64,000 nt of DNA, taken from the NCBI RefSeq assembly GCF_003461625.1, contig NZ_QTXL01000003.1, forward strand, positions 248,001-312,000. Direction: 5' to 3'. The DNA comes from Clostridium sp. AF15-31. GTDB lineage: Bacteria > Bacillota > Clostridia > Lachnospirales > Lachnospiraceae. This document shows positions 53,901-63,242 of this stretch, piece by piece; position 1 is the first letter of the stretch; each line of letters starts with the position of its first letter. The translations under genes were made by a program, and so were the position numbers. The notes beneath the pieces are model-generated. The model was not told where the DNA came from. It saw only the letters and a list, made by a program, of their open reading frames with translations, and made no database searches.

Positions 53901-55176
53901 AGATGTAGTTTGGCTCTGACAGAGAAATATGTCTGCTGTTATTTGTACAGGAGAACTCACCCTCCAACAGTCCAGGACAGGAAGATACATCGATTGCAAC
54001 CAAAGCATTATTATCCAGCTTCAATGTAGTTAAACCTGTATTATTCTTAACGTCAATTTTCTGTAAACGGTTATCCGAAAGATCCAGCTCTGTCAGTGCT
54101 GTGTTTTTGCTCACATCGATATCCATGAGCTGGTTGGAATTCAGATCCAGCTTCTCCAGTAACGGATTCTTCGTAACATCGATCGTGCTTAACAGCATAG
54201 CTCCAAGATTCAGATATTTCAAAACCGCATTCTTGCTGACATCCACAGACTGGATACTGTTATTGGACAGGTTCAATGTTTCCAGACTGGATTCTTTGGA
54301 CACATCGATCGACTTGATCTTATTTCCTGCTACACTCAGTATCTGGAGTGACGTTGCTCCATCCATATTTAATACAGATATGGCATTATCATCTGCGATC
54401 AGTGTCTTAAGACCGGTATCACCTGTAATATCCAGCTCATTGATTCCACCTTCTCCACCTGACAGCATGTAGGAACAATCAACATAGGCTAATTTTGTAT
54501 GATCTACACTGTTGCTTGATATATCTAACGTATGAAGCTTTGTCATATTCTGACAGTGCAGGAATTCCAGATTCGTGTTCTTGCTCAGATCCAGTGCCGA
54601 CAATACGTTGTAACCAACATTCAGCCGCACAAGTGCCGGCAGCTTTGACAGATCGATCGAAGTCAACTGGTTTCCATATACATTTAATTCTTTCAGAGCT
54701 GCATAAGTCGTCTGGAATGTGATATCTGTGATCTGATTATAGGAAAGATTAACAGAAGCAAGCTGTTCTGCTTTCTTTGGTAATGTAAATGTCGTCAACT
54801 GGTCGCTCGATGCATTAATAGATTTCAGATTCTCCAGATCCGCTACATCCAGACTTCCAATTGCCTGACCGGAACAGTCCAGATATTCCAGTGACGTAAA
54901 TACATCCACGCCTGCAAGACTTGATATCTTCTTTGAATATGTACTGATACTTACATTCAGTGATGTTACCGCATCAATTTCTTTTTCTGACAACGTGCCA
55001 TCTTTATTTGTATCAAAATTCGATGATACATATGACCGAAAGTTCGCGTCGGTAAATGTCGAATTGATATCTACATCTCCCGTTGCAGCGACAGCTACCG
55101 GACCAATTCCAGCAAACGACTGGAATACCAGCGCAAACCCTAGTGCCGCTGAGATAAATTTCTTACCTTTTCTCAT
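50974..55176 (-). CDS. Large secreted LRR and Big_2 (Ig-like) surface protein
   Basis: A 1400-residue extracellular protein. A signal peptide covers about 1-31; an EF-hand-like site DTNKDGTLSEKE follows near 55-66. Leucine-rich repeats of about 21 residues (LxxLDLSxNxxL type) run to about 400. An intermediate domain leads into roughly ten Big_2 modules of 80-90 residues, each with WSSSD and GTAxIxC motifs. The last three become very Lys-rich, which may bind wall polymers, since no LPXTG or other anchor is seen. It has its own promoter and terminator. It could bind host or plant polymers or neighbouring cells. Confidence 0.88.
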   Translation of the reverse strand: MRKGKKFISAALGFALVFQSFAGIGPVAVAATGDVDINSTFTDANFRSYVSSNFDTNKDGTLSEKEIDAVTSLNVSISTYSKKISSLAGVDVFTSLEYLDCSGQAIGSLDVADLENLKSINASSDQLTTFTLPKKAEQLASVNLSYNQITDITFQTTYAALKELNVYGNQLTSIDLSKLPALVRLNVGYNVLSALDLSKNTNLEFLHCQNMTKLHTLDISSNSVDHTKLAYVDCSYMLSGGEGGINELDITGDTGLKTLIADDNAISVLNMDGATSLQILSVAGNKIKSIDVSKESSLETLNLSNNSIQSVDVSKNAVLKYLNLGAMLLSTIDVTKNPLLEKLDLNSNQLMDIDVSKNTALTELDLSDNRLQKIDVKNNTGLTTLKLDNNALVAIDVSSCPGLLEGEFSCTNNSRHISLSEPNYIFNMANLVADGYQSEYSGVDRKDDTIGYACIRTTDQNGNNLIKNATLQGYTLYTDVTNEKTQNVEYSYYIGLGKQTAKFKLIVDNPLSLIVWYTSNGSIVNSGNAELSLRVGDTTTLVAKDKKENEYSKDIISWSSSDPKVFKVDNDGTLTCVGAGTATLYVNINNKARAYMTISCHKPVTKVVLKDKQNVEYNDGDTIDLVAGSWVGDDLKTKTLTATCYTDEGVADKEYSGVTYKVTTTADKDSASNYKVATCTNAGVLTAKGAGTVYLHCISKDSGVDTVLKVNVSQMGEGVTLSEQKTTMFTGVSKTFTATVTPDTATNKELVWSSSDETVAQVDQNGKVTAISEGTATIFCKLKANQGIYARAEITVYTSANGVTLNHTEYTLIKGATAEERRVTLVAKIQAEDTSLFKPKYSSSNPEIATVGTTTGIVSAVAPGEAIITCTIADGISTECKITVIQRVTGIQIVREGTVMNSGEKMKVTANVMPADASNPDVEWSSSDENIAAIAADGTITALKQGKVIIYCKALDGSGKQSQFNLTINELAKDITVDQTNVVAYIDKDTVVKTKVTPDTATKKTLSWSSDDTSIATVSGGTMTVDGISYTIGRIRGVAPGTTTIRCTTQDGSNIEKEIKVTVVQQITNITLDKTTVEINAGEKASIAASVLPANAGNKKVVWSSSDEKIAKVDQKGMITAVGRGTAVITCSAADGMGAKTTCRVTVKQRVTSIKLDATTMKLFVGNKQSLTQTVLPENANMATVEWSSSNAKVAQVTSYGQVTAMAAGKAVITCKAKDGSGVFATCSVTVVNPVQSIKLNQTQRTILKGKKYTLKAKVGPKNATSKAVTWKSSDKKIATVSSKGVVTAKKAGRVTITCTAKDGSNVYATCSVTVANPVKTIKLNKKKVTIKKKGTYLLKATVGPKSAGNKTVKWTSSNKKVATVSASGLVTAKKKGKVTITVKAKDGSKKTAKCIVTVK

Positions 55177-55261
55177 AGTTTACTCTCCTTCTTTTTACTC
55201 ATCTGCCTGATTTTGTTCTGTTAAAACATCGTTCCGGGCAGAGTTCACCTAGATAACATCT

Positions 55262-55290
55262 ATTTTAAACGCCCCCGGTTTTTCTGTCAA
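55262..55290 (-). promoter_or_regulatory. Promoter of the LRR/Big_2 gene
   Basis: On the minus strand -35 TTGACA (55285-55290), 17 bases, -10 TAAAAT (55262-55267), about 85 bases before the ATG. Confidence 0.75.
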
Positions 55291-55340
55291 TAAGTATAAA
55301 AGAAAACCCAAAAAATTAGAAAATTTGCACATATTTAACA

Positions 55341-55395
55341 GAAAAAACTGCCATGCAGACATCCTTACTCCGGACATCTGCATAACAGTTTCTTC
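55341..55395 (-). terminator. Terminator after gltBD
   Basis: AACTG-nn-ATGCAGA...TCTGCAT-nn-CAGTT forms a long stem with one internal loop, 12 bases after gltD, followed by TTTTTTC on the minus strand. Confidence 0.8.
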
Positions 55396-55406
55396 TATAA
55401 ATATAT

Positions 55407-56975
55407 TTAGCTGTTCAGGTTTGTATATCCAACCAACATCGAATCTACTGCAACAGCAGCTTCTCTACCTTCATGGATCGCCCATACGACCAGCGACTGG
55501 CCTCTGTGCATATCACCTGCAACAAATACCTTTGGCACATTCGTTGCATAGGACTTCGGGCATGCAGTCTTTACATTGGTACGTTCATTTAATTCTACGC
55601 CAAAGCTGTCTGCTACATACTTCTGGCTGCCAAGAAATCCGGCTGCGATCAGAACAACTTCACAGTCGATCACATACTCACTGTCCGGTACCTCTGTCAT
55701 ATTCATGCGGCCGGTCTTTGGATCCTTCTGCCAGTCAAGTTTTACGCACTTGGCCCCCTTCACATTACCATCCTTATCCTTTAAGAACTCCTTAACGGTC
55801 GTCTCATAGATACGAGGATCGTGTCCGTATACTGCAATTGCTTCCTGCTGACCATAATCGGTCTTGCAGACTCTCGGCCACTCCGGCCATGGGTTATTCT
55901 CTGCTCTCTGATCCGGAAGCTTCGGCATCATCTCAAGCTGGGTAACACTCTTTGCTCCTTCTCTGACGGCAGTTCCCACACAGTCATTACCGGTATCACC
56001 GCCGCCGATAACCAGAACATTTTTACCCTTGCAGTTCACGAACTGCTTATCTGCAAACTTTGAATTTACAAGACTCTTTGTCGTTGTCTTTAAGAAATCA
56101 ACTGCAAAATAGATTCCCTTCGCATCTCTGCCTGCTGCCTTGATATCTCTTGGATTGGATGCGCCGCAGGCAAGTACAACTGCATCATATTCCTTTAACA
56201 GATCTTCTGCCTTTACATACTTTTGATTTGGATTCTTCAGATATCCTGTGATCTGGTCATCCTTTGGATACGGTGACTTTGCTGTGGACTTTCCGGTTGC
56301 CACTTCTGTATTTAATATAAAACGGATGCCTCGCTTTTCCATATATGCGATCTTACGGTCGATGACTTCTTTTTCCAGTTTCATATTTGGAATACCATAC
56401 ATCAGAAGTCCGCCCGGTCTGTCACTTCTCTCATATACAGTGACGTCATGTCCACGGCTGTTTAACATATCCGCTACAGCAAGTCCGGATGGACCGGAAC
56501 CGATCACGGCAACTTTTTTGTCTGTTTTTCCTTTTGGAGGCTGATCATTTACCAGACCATTTGCATAGGCATATTCAATGATCGCACGTTCATTTTCTCT
56601 TACGGATACCGGATCACCGTTAATATTACAGGTACATGCCTTCTCACAGAGAGCCGGACATACACGGCTGGTAAATTCAGGGAAATTATTGGTCTTGCTC
56701 AGTCTGGCATAAGCATGTTCCCAGTTGTCATTATAGATCATATCATTCCATTCAGGGATCAGATTATTTAACGGACAACCGGATGCCATACCGCCGATCA
56801 TCATACCTGCCTGACAGAATGGAACACCACAGTCCATACATCTGGCAGCCTGGATCTTCTGTTCTTCAAGACTTAATGGTATATGGAATTCATTGAAATT
56901 CTTAATTCTTTCTTCCGGAGCGATCTCTATACTGGTTTCTCTTTCATATTCTAAAAATCCCGTTGGCTTTCCCAT
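55407..56975 (-). CDS. gltD: Glutamate synthase small subunit
   Basis: GltD passes electrons from NAD(P)H to the large subunit. The 522-residue protein has N-terminal iron-sulfur cysteines (RCMDCGVPFCQ, SGCPLNN, RVCPALCEKACTC), an FAD site VIGSGPSGLAVADML near 150 and the NAD site VIGGGDTGNDCVG near 300. GGAGG sits inside the end of gltB, and the ATG comes two bases after the gltB stop, so they are coupled. Confidence 0.95.
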   Translation of the reverse strand: MGKPTGFLEYERETSIEIAPEERIKNFNEFHIPLSLEEQKIQAARCMDCGVPFCQAGMMIGGMASGCPLNNLIPEWNDMIYNDNWEHAYARLSKTNNFPEFTSRVCPALCEKACTCNINGDPVSVRENERAIIEYAYANGLVNDQPPKGKTDKKVAVIGSGPSGLAVADMLNSRGHDVTVYERSDRPGGLLMYGIPNMKLEKEVIDRKIAYMEKRGIRFILNTEVATGKSTAKSPYPKDDQITGYLKNPNQKYVKAEDLLKEYDAVVLACGASNPRDIKAAGRDAKGIYFAVDFLKTTTKSLVNSKFADKQFVNCKGKNVLVIGGGDTGNDCVGTAVREGAKSVTQLEMMPKLPDQRAENNPWPEWPRVCKTDYGQQEAIAVYGHDPRIYETTVKEFLKDKDGNVKGAKCVKLDWQKDPKTGRMNMTEVPDSEYVIDCEVVLIAAGFLGSQKYVADSFGVELNERTNVKTACPKSYATNVPKVFVAGDMHRGQSLVVWAIHEGREAAVAVDSMLVGYTNLNS

Positions 56976-56977
56976 AT

Positions 56978-59900
56978 CTATTTACCTCCATTTTTAATCT
57001 TGTAGAATGCTTCGATCGTTGCCTGTTCACTGGTCAAACCCTTTTCTTCCATCGCAACAATGGTGTTCATCATCTTCTCATAATCCTTTGGAATGATCTT
57101 CTTGAATTTTGGAAGATACTCATTAAACTTATCCAGGATTCGTTTTCCAATCTCTGAATTTGTATAATTTACATGATCCATGATCATCTGCTTCAGTTCA
57201 CCGATCTCATATTTGTCGGATACTGCTTCCACATGGATCATTTCCTTATTCAGACGCTTATACAGGTCATTCTCCATATCAAGAACATATGCGATACCAC
57301 CACTCATGCCGGCTGCAAAGTTCTTTCCGGTGCGTCCAAGGACTACCACCTTACCACCTGTCATATATTCACAACCATGATCGCCGACACCTTCAACAAC
57401 TGCGGTTGCTCCGGAGTTACGAACTGCAAATCGCTCACCAGCAACGCCGTTGATATATGCCTTGCCACTGGTTGCTCCGTAAAGTGCTACATTACCGATA
57501 ATAATATTGTCTTCATGGACAAATTTTGCGGAACGTGGCGGATATACGATCAGCTTACCACCGGAAAGTCCTTTTCCGAAGTAGTCATTGCTGTCTCCGA
57601 CAAGCTCTAAGGTAAGTCCCTTTGGTACAAATGCACCAAAGCTCTGTCCACCTGCGCCATTACATTTTACAAGGTAAGAATCATCCTCCAAGGTATCTCC
57701 ATAGCGCTTTGTGATCTCTGATCCGAAGATCGTACCAACGGAACGATCGGTATTCACAACATCGATCTCGATACTCTTCTTCTGTCCCTTTTCAAGAGCA
57801 GGTCCGAGTTTCTTTAACAGAACACGCATATCGATCGTCTTTTCGAGCTGGAAGTCATATGGATGCTTCTCGTTATATTTGATCTTATTCTGAGGTGCGT
57901 CAATATATGGATTATTGATGATCAGTGACAGATCAACATTTCTGTCCTCTGCTCCCTTTCCTGCATATAACAGATCGGAACGTCCTACCAGTTCATCCAC
58001 CGTTCTGACACCAAGCTTCGACATATATTCACGAAGCTCCTCTGCAATAAATTTCATAAAATTGATGACATATTCCGGTTTGCCTTTGAATCTCTTACGA
58101 AGCTCCGGATTCTGTGTAGCGATACCAACCGGACAGGTATCCAGATTACATACCCGCATCATTACACAGCCCATGGTTACCAACGGAGCTGTTGCAAATC
58201 CGAATTCCTCTGCACCAAGCATGGCTGCGATTGCAACATCACGTCCGGTCATCAGCTTACCATCGGTTTCAAGGATAACCTTGTTACGAAGATCATTCTT
58301 GATCAGTGTCTGGTGTGTCTCTGCCAGACCAAGCTCCCAAGGAAGTCCTGCATAATGAATGGAGTTATTTGGTGCTGCACCGGTACCACCATCGTAACCG
58401 GAGATGAGGATAACCTGTGCTCCTGCCTTTGCAACACCAGCTGCAACTGTACCAACACCGGCTTCTGATACCAGTTTTACAGAGATTCTTGCATCACGGT
58501 TTGCATTCTTGCAATCGTAGATCAACTGTGCCAGATCCTCGATCGAATAAATATCATGATGCGGTGGTGGTGAGATCAGGCTGACACCCGGAGTAGATAA
58601 CCGAGTCTTTGCGATCCATGGATATACCTTTCCACCAGGAAGATGTCCACCTTCACCCGGCTTTGCGCCCTGTGCCATCTTGATCTGGATCTCTTTTGCG
58701 CTGACCAGATATCTGGATGTAACACCGAATCGTCCAGATGCTACCTGCTTGATCGCGGAGCAACGGTTCTTACCGTCTTTTCCTATTGTTAATCGGTCGA
58801 TTGACTCTCCACCTTCACCGGAATTGGATTTACCACCGATCGTATTCATTGCGATCGCCATACATTCATGTGCTTCCTGTGAAATGGAACCATAACTCAT
58901 TGCTCCGGTCTTGAAACGTTTTACAATGGATTCTACCGGTTCTACCTCTTCCAGCGGAATTGGATTCTCAGCATATTTGAATTCCATCAGTCCTCTCAGA
59001 TGGAATGGTTTTGTCTCATCTTCCAGACATGCGGTATATTGCTTGAACAGGCTGTAATCTCCTCTTCTGGTCGCCTGCTGCAGCAGGTAGATCGTCTGTG
59101 GATTATACAGATGCTCTTCCTTACCGCTTCTGAACTTATGTGCACCGATGCTTGTCAGTGCAAGATTAGTATCCAGGCCAAGCGGATCAAATGCAGATGA
59201 ATGAAGGGCATCCACCGTCTTCTCGATCTCCTTGATACCGGAACCGCCTACGCAGCTTACTGTATTTGTGAAATATTTATCAACGACCTCTTTGGAAAGT
59301 CCGATACATTCAAAGATCTGGGATCCCATGTAAGACTGGATCGTTGATACACCCATCTTGGATGCGATCTTTACGATGCCATGCATGATCGCTGCATTGT
59401 AATCATCAACAGCCGCATTGAAATCCTTATTTAACAGATGACTGTCTACCATCTGTTTGATCGTCTCAATTGCCAGATATGGGTTGACAGCACAGGCACC
59501 GTAACCAAGCAGGGTTGCAAAATGATGCACATTTCTAGGATCGGCACTCTCCAGAATGATCGCAACCGAAGTTCTCTTCTTGGTTCTTACCAGATGCTTC
59601 TGCATAGCCGAAACTGCTAATAAGGAAGGAATCGCAACATGTGTTTCATCGACACCACGGTCTGACAGGATCAGGATATTTACACCATCACGGTACAGCT
59701 TATCTGCTTCTACAAACAGTCGATCCAATGCTTTTTCCAGTGATGTATTCTTATAGTAAAGGATTGGAAGAACGCCGACCTTCAATCCTTCTACCTTCAT
59801 GTTCTTGATCTTTAAAATATCAGTATTTGTAAGGATTGGATTATGGATCTTTAATACATGACAGTTTTCCGGCTTCTCTTCCAGAATGTTGCCATCCTTT

Positions 59901-61525
59901 CCAAGATATACGGAAGTTGATGTAACGATCTCCTCACGGATCGCATCAATCGGAGGATTCGTTACCTGAGCAAATAACTGTTTGAAATAGTTAAACAATG
60001 GCTTGTCACTGTTTGAAAGTACAGCAAGCGGAGTATCCGTTCCCATTGCGCTGATCGCTTCTGCACCTTTTTCAGCCATTGGATAGATCGTATTCTTAAA
60101 GTCCTCAAATGTATAACCAAATGCTTTCTGAAGCTTTGCCCGTTCTTCATCGGTATATTCCTCTACACGGATGTTCGGGATCTTCAGGTCATTTAACTTG
60201 ACCAGATTACTGTCGAGCCATTCACCATATGGTTTTGCTTTTGCATATTTTTCTTTGATCTCATCATCAGAGATCAGACGGCCGTTTACCGTATCAACTA
60301 AAAGCATACGTCCCGGTCTTAAACGATCCTTCTTAACGATCTTTGACGGATCGACCTCTAATACACCAACCTCTGAGGAAAGGATCAGGTAATCATCATC
60401 TGTTATATAATATCTGGAAGGTCTGAGTCCGTTACGGTCGAGCACTGCACCCATGATATCTCCGTCTGTGAACAGGATCGATGCAGGTCCGTCCCAAGGT
60501 TCCATCATAGTTGCATAATACTGATAGAAGTCCTTTTTCTCCTGACTCATAAACCGGTCATTCTCCCAAGGCTCCGGAATGGTGATCATAACGGCAAGTG
60601 GAAGTGGAATGCCATTTAATACCAGGAACTCCAGACAGTTATCCAATCTTGCGGAATCGGAACCATTTGGATCAAGTACCGGCATAACCTTGTACATCTC
60701 ATCCTGCATGATCGTGGATTCCATTGTCTCTTCTCTGGCGATCATCTTATCTTCATTTCCACGGATCGTATTGATCTCACCATTGTGACAAAGATAACGG
60801 TATGGATGTGCACGAAGCCAGCTAGGCGTTGTATTCGTTGAGAATCTTGAATGTACAAGTCCGATTGCTGATTCATAATCCGGATCCTGAAGGTCGTTAT
60901 AGAACTTACGAAGCTCTCCAACTAAGAACATTCCTTTATATACGATCGTCTTGCTGGAAAGTGATGGCACATAGGTATCATCGTTACTTTCTTCAAATAT
61001 TCTTCTGACAAAATACAGCTTCCGGTCAAAATCAAGTCCTGCTTTTACGGTTGCCGGTCTCTTGATAAACGCCTGCATGATACATGGCATAACATCAATA
61101 GCTTTCTTACCGAGGATACCCGGAGTCGTCGGAACCATTCTCCAGCATAAGAACTCCAGTCCTTCTTTCTCGACAATAACCTCAAACATCTTCATTGCCT
61201 GTTTTCTTGACAGTTCATCCTGTGGAAAGAAAAACATACCAACACCATAATCCCGTTCCTTACCCAGATCATATCCAAGTTCTGCAACGGTTTTTCTGAA
61301 AAATTTGTGTGAGATCTGAAGAAGGATACCTACACCGTCACCGGTTTTTCCTTCTGCATCTTTTCCTGCTCTGTGTTCCAGATTTTCAACAATCTTTAAC
61401 GCATTATTTACGGTCTCATGTGTCTTAATGCCCTTGATATTCACAACGGCACCGATACCACAGTTATCATGTTCATATTCTTCACGGTATAACCCTGGAT
61501 TTGCTACGTTTCTGTTATCTTCCAT
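56978..61525 (-). CDS. gltB: Glutamate synthase large subunit
   Basis: GltB makes glutamate from glutamine and 2-oxoglutarate. The 1515-residue proenzyme has a propeptide of 21 residues before the nucleophile C22 (HDNCGIGAVV). The synthase domain shows the FMN segment GGKSNSGEGGES and GYDGGTGAAP; the 3Fe-4S cysteines are in CVMMRVCNLDTCPVG; the C-terminal GXGXG domain ends the protein. The ATG at 61525 follows GGAAAGG; an earlier TTG is rejected. It is transcribed with gltD. Confidence 0.95.
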   Translation of the reverse strand: MEDNRNVANPGLYREEYEHDNCGIGAVVNIKGIKTHETVNNALKIVENLEHRAGKDAEGKTGDGVGILLQISHKFFRKTVAELGYDLGKERDYGVGMFFFPQDELSRKQAMKMFEVIVEKEGLEFLCWRMVPTTPGILGKKAIDVMPCIMQAFIKRPATVKAGLDFDRKLYFVRRIFEESNDDTYVPSLSSKTIVYKGMFLVGELRKFYNDLQDPDYESAIGLVHSRFSTNTTPSWLRAHPYRYLCHNGEINTIRGNEDKMIAREETMESTIMQDEMYKVMPVLDPNGSDSARLDNCLEFLVLNGIPLPLAVMITIPEPWENDRFMSQEKKDFYQYYATMMEPWDGPASILFTDGDIMGAVLDRNGLRPSRYYITDDDYLILSSEVGVLEVDPSKIVKKDRLRPGRMLLVDTVNGRLISDDEIKEKYAKAKPYGEWLDSNLVKLNDLKIPNIRVEEYTDEERAKLQKAFGYTFEDFKNTIYPMAEKGAEAISAMGTDTPLAVLSNSDKPLFNYFKQLFAQVTNPPIDAIREEIVTSTSVYLGKDGNILEEKPENCHVLKIHNPILTNTDILKIKNMKVEGLKVGVLPILYYKNTSLEKALDRLFVEADKLYRDGVNILILSDRGVDETHVAIPSLLAVSAMQKHLVRTKKRTSVAIILESADPRNVHHFATLLGYGACAVNPYLAIETIKQMVDSHLLNKDFNAAVDDYNAAIMHGIVKIASKMGVSTIQSYMGSQIFECIGLSKEVVDKYFTNTVSCVGGSGIKEIEKTVDALHSSAFDPLGLDTNLALTSIGAHKFRSGKEEHLYNPQTIYLLQQATRRGDYSLFKQYTACLEDETKPFHLRGLMEFKYAENPIPLEEVEPVESIVKRFKTGAMSYGSISQEAHECMAIAMNTIGGKSNSGEGGESIDRLTIGKDGKNRCSAIKQVASGRFGVTSRYLVSAKEIQIKMAQGAKPGEGGHLPGGKVYPWIAKTRLSTPGVSLISPPPHHDIYSIEDLAQLIYDCKNANRDARISVKLVSEAGVGTVAAGVAKAGAQVILISGYDGGTGAAPNNSIHYAGLPWELGLAETHQTLIKNDLRNKVILETDGKLMTGRDVAIAAMLGAEEFGFATAPLVTMGCVMMRVCNLDTCPVGIATQNPELRKRFKGKPEYVINFMKFIAEELREYMSKLGVRTVDELVGRSDLLYAGKGAEDRNVDLSLIINNPYIDAPQNKIKYNEKHPYDFQLEKTIDMRVLLKKLGPALEKGQKKSIEIDVVNTDRSVGTIFGSEITKRYGDTLEDDSYLVKCNGAGGQSFGAFVPKGLTLELVGDSNDYFGKGLSGGKLIVYPPRSAKFVHEDNIIIGNVALYGATSGKAYINGVAGERFAVRNSGATAVVEGVGDHGCEYMTGGKVVVLGRTGKNFAAGMSGGIAYVLDMENDLYKRLNKEMIHVEAVSDKYEIGELKQMIMDHVNYTNSEIGKRILDKFNEYLPKFKKIIPKDYEKMMNTIVAMEEKGLTSEQATIEAFYKIKNGGK

Positions 61526-61629
61526 GCTCGTTTTCCTTTCCAACTTATTGTCAGTGCCTGCTGAGATCCTACTGCCCGATCATCTGGTAGTATTTCTCAA
61601 ATACAGCTCTGTGCTTTTTATGATTTGTA

Positions 61630-61658
61630 ATCATACTATCTTTTTTTCCGTTTGTAAA
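61630..61658 (-). promoter_or_regulatory. Promoter of gltBD
   Basis: On the minus strand -35 TTTACA (61653-61658), 17 bases, -10 TATGAT (61630-61635), about 100 bases before gltB. Confidence 0.6.
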
Positions 61659-61695
61659 CAACTTTTTTCGTCAAATTGTCAGATAGTTTACAAAC
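61650..61695. promoter_or_regulatory. Paired palindromic sites at the gltB promoter
   Basis: GTTTGTAAAC (61650-61659) and its reverse complement GTTTACAAAC (61686-61695) are 36 bases apart. The first covers the -35. The pair forms an inverted repeat that fits binding of a regulator over a small loop or as two dimers. Confidence 0.5.
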
Positions 61696-61745
61696 TTAAT
61701 TTTATAAAGTATTTTGTATTTGCAATTTATTATATTTGTATATTT

Positions 61746-61790
61746 AAAAATGCAATTCATGTGATTTTATTCCCATGAATTGCATTTTTA
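61746..61790 (-). terminator. Terminator after the GH3 gene
   Basis: AAAAATGCAATTCATG (61746-61761) pairs perfectly with CATGAATTGCATTTTT (61774-61789). The stem is 16 bp with A and T runs at the two ends. Confidence 0.9.
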
Positions 61791-61848
61791 CTCATAATTT
61801 TCTTTTTGATGTTTTCATTGTTTTCTATCATATTTTTGAATTGTGTTA

Positions 61849-63141
61849 CTATTGTTTCTCAATTTTATGATCCATCTGGATTCCATTTACCTGTTTTGCC
61901 ATCAGTATCCGTTCCACGCTTTCATCGATCCGCTTCTCAGTCAGTTCTCCCTTGTCTGATGCAGTCAGAATCCCTTCAACCGTTTCCCCAAGGTCTTCCG
62001 GTTCAAGGATCAGATCCACACCTGCCTGGATTGCCCGCACCGCAGCTTCTCCCGGTTCATAATGATCCGTGATCGCTTCCATCTGAAAGGAGTCTGTGAT
62101 GATCAATCCATGAAAGGCCAGCTCGTTTCGCAGACAGCCTGTAACCAGTGTTTCCGAGAGATCCGCCGGCTGATCTGATATGTCAGGTACTACCAGATGT
62201 CCGATCATAACACAATCGGCCCCTGCCCGGATTCCTGCCCGAAACGGAACAAACTCCTGCGTTTCCAGTTCTTTCAGCGTTGCCCTTACATACGCCGTTC
62301 CATAATGGGAATCCTCAACGGTATCCCCGTGTCCCGGAAAATGCTTCAGGGTACACATCACGCCGCCGGCATGAAAGCCCTCCACTGCATACGGAATCAG
62401 CTCCGCCGCCTGTTCATAATCATCACTGTATGCCCGTTTTCCGATCACGGTATTCTTAGGATTCGACCACACATCAGCCACCGGTGCAAAATCCAGATTA
62501 AACCCATAATATGCCAGATTGCTCCCAAGCTCCCTCGCATTTTCAAATGCCGTATCCGTACCATCATCCTTATATTCATACATCGGATCGATCGTCCCGC
62601 CTTCCCGGTTTCCGAGGTTCGACAGTACCCGGCTGACCTTTCCGCCTTCTTCATCAACCGCAAGGAATAATGCGATCTCCGATTGCTTCTGCAAATTTTT
62701 AAGCAGTTTCTTTAATTGCTTTTTGTTTTCGATATTTCTGGACTTTAGCATGATCCCGCCTACCGGATAGTCTGCAAGTGCCTGCTTCATTTCCGCATCC
62801 ACTTTTGTGACATCATGTGTTGTAACCAGATTTTCCGGATCGGCAATGATCATCTGGCACACCTTCTCCCGCAGTGTCATCGTAGATATGTACTGTTTTA
62901 CCATAGCTGCCTGCTCCAGCTTACCTTCTGTTTCCAGTTCCCACTCTGACAGGATATAACTTTCTCTTCCACGAAACGGAATGATCTCTGTTTTTTCATC
63001 CGGACACTCTGCCGCATATACATGGGTGATTCCATCCTGCCCTGCCATATTCAGTTGTTGGTTACCATTTCCAGTCCCAAATCCTGCTGTCAGAACAACA
63101 GTCAGGATACCGGCTATCCACCATCGTTTTCTCATATGCAT
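61849..63141 (-). CDS. Glycoside hydrolase family 3 beta-N-acetylhexosaminidase, exported
   Basis: A 430-residue NagZ-type enzyme for removing N-acetylglucosamine from muropeptides. The signature KHFPGHGDTVEDSHYGT and the nucleophile region IITDSFQMEAI are present; VDEEGGKVSRV is the sugar-binding loop. A signal peptide (RKRWWIAGILTVVLTAGFG) directs it outside, as in Gram-positive forms. The ATG at 63141 follows a weak AGACAGG site; another ATG lies two codons on. It follows an LCP-family gene by 101 bases. Confidence 0.9.
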   Translation of the reverse strand: MHMRKRWWIAGILTVVLTAGFGTGNGNQQLNMAGQDGITHVYAAECPDEKTEIIPFRGRESYILSEWELETEGKLEQAAMVKQYISTMTLREKVCQMIIADPENLVTTHDVTKVDAEMKQALADYPVGGIMLKSRNIENKKQLKKLLKNLQKQSEIALFLAVDEEGGKVSRVLSNLGNREGGTIDPMYEYKDDGTDTAFENARELGSNLAYYGFNLDFAPVADVWSNPKNTVIGKRAYSDDYEQAAELIPYAVEGFHAGGVMCTLKHFPGHGDTVEDSHYGTAYVRATLKELETQEFVPFRAGIRAGADCVMIGHLVVPDISDQPADLSETLVTGCLRNELAFHGLIITDSFQMEAITDHYEPGEAAVRAIQAGVDLILEPEDLGETVEGILTASDKGELTEKRIDESVERILMAKQVNGIQMDHKIEKQ

Positions 63142-63242
63142 GATACCTGTCTTTCTTCGTTCTTGTGAAAAAGAGCCTGAAAACCGCATCGGATACAGTT
63201 CTCAGGTTCTCTGTCTGAATCTATTTACCCGGCATCTGCCGA

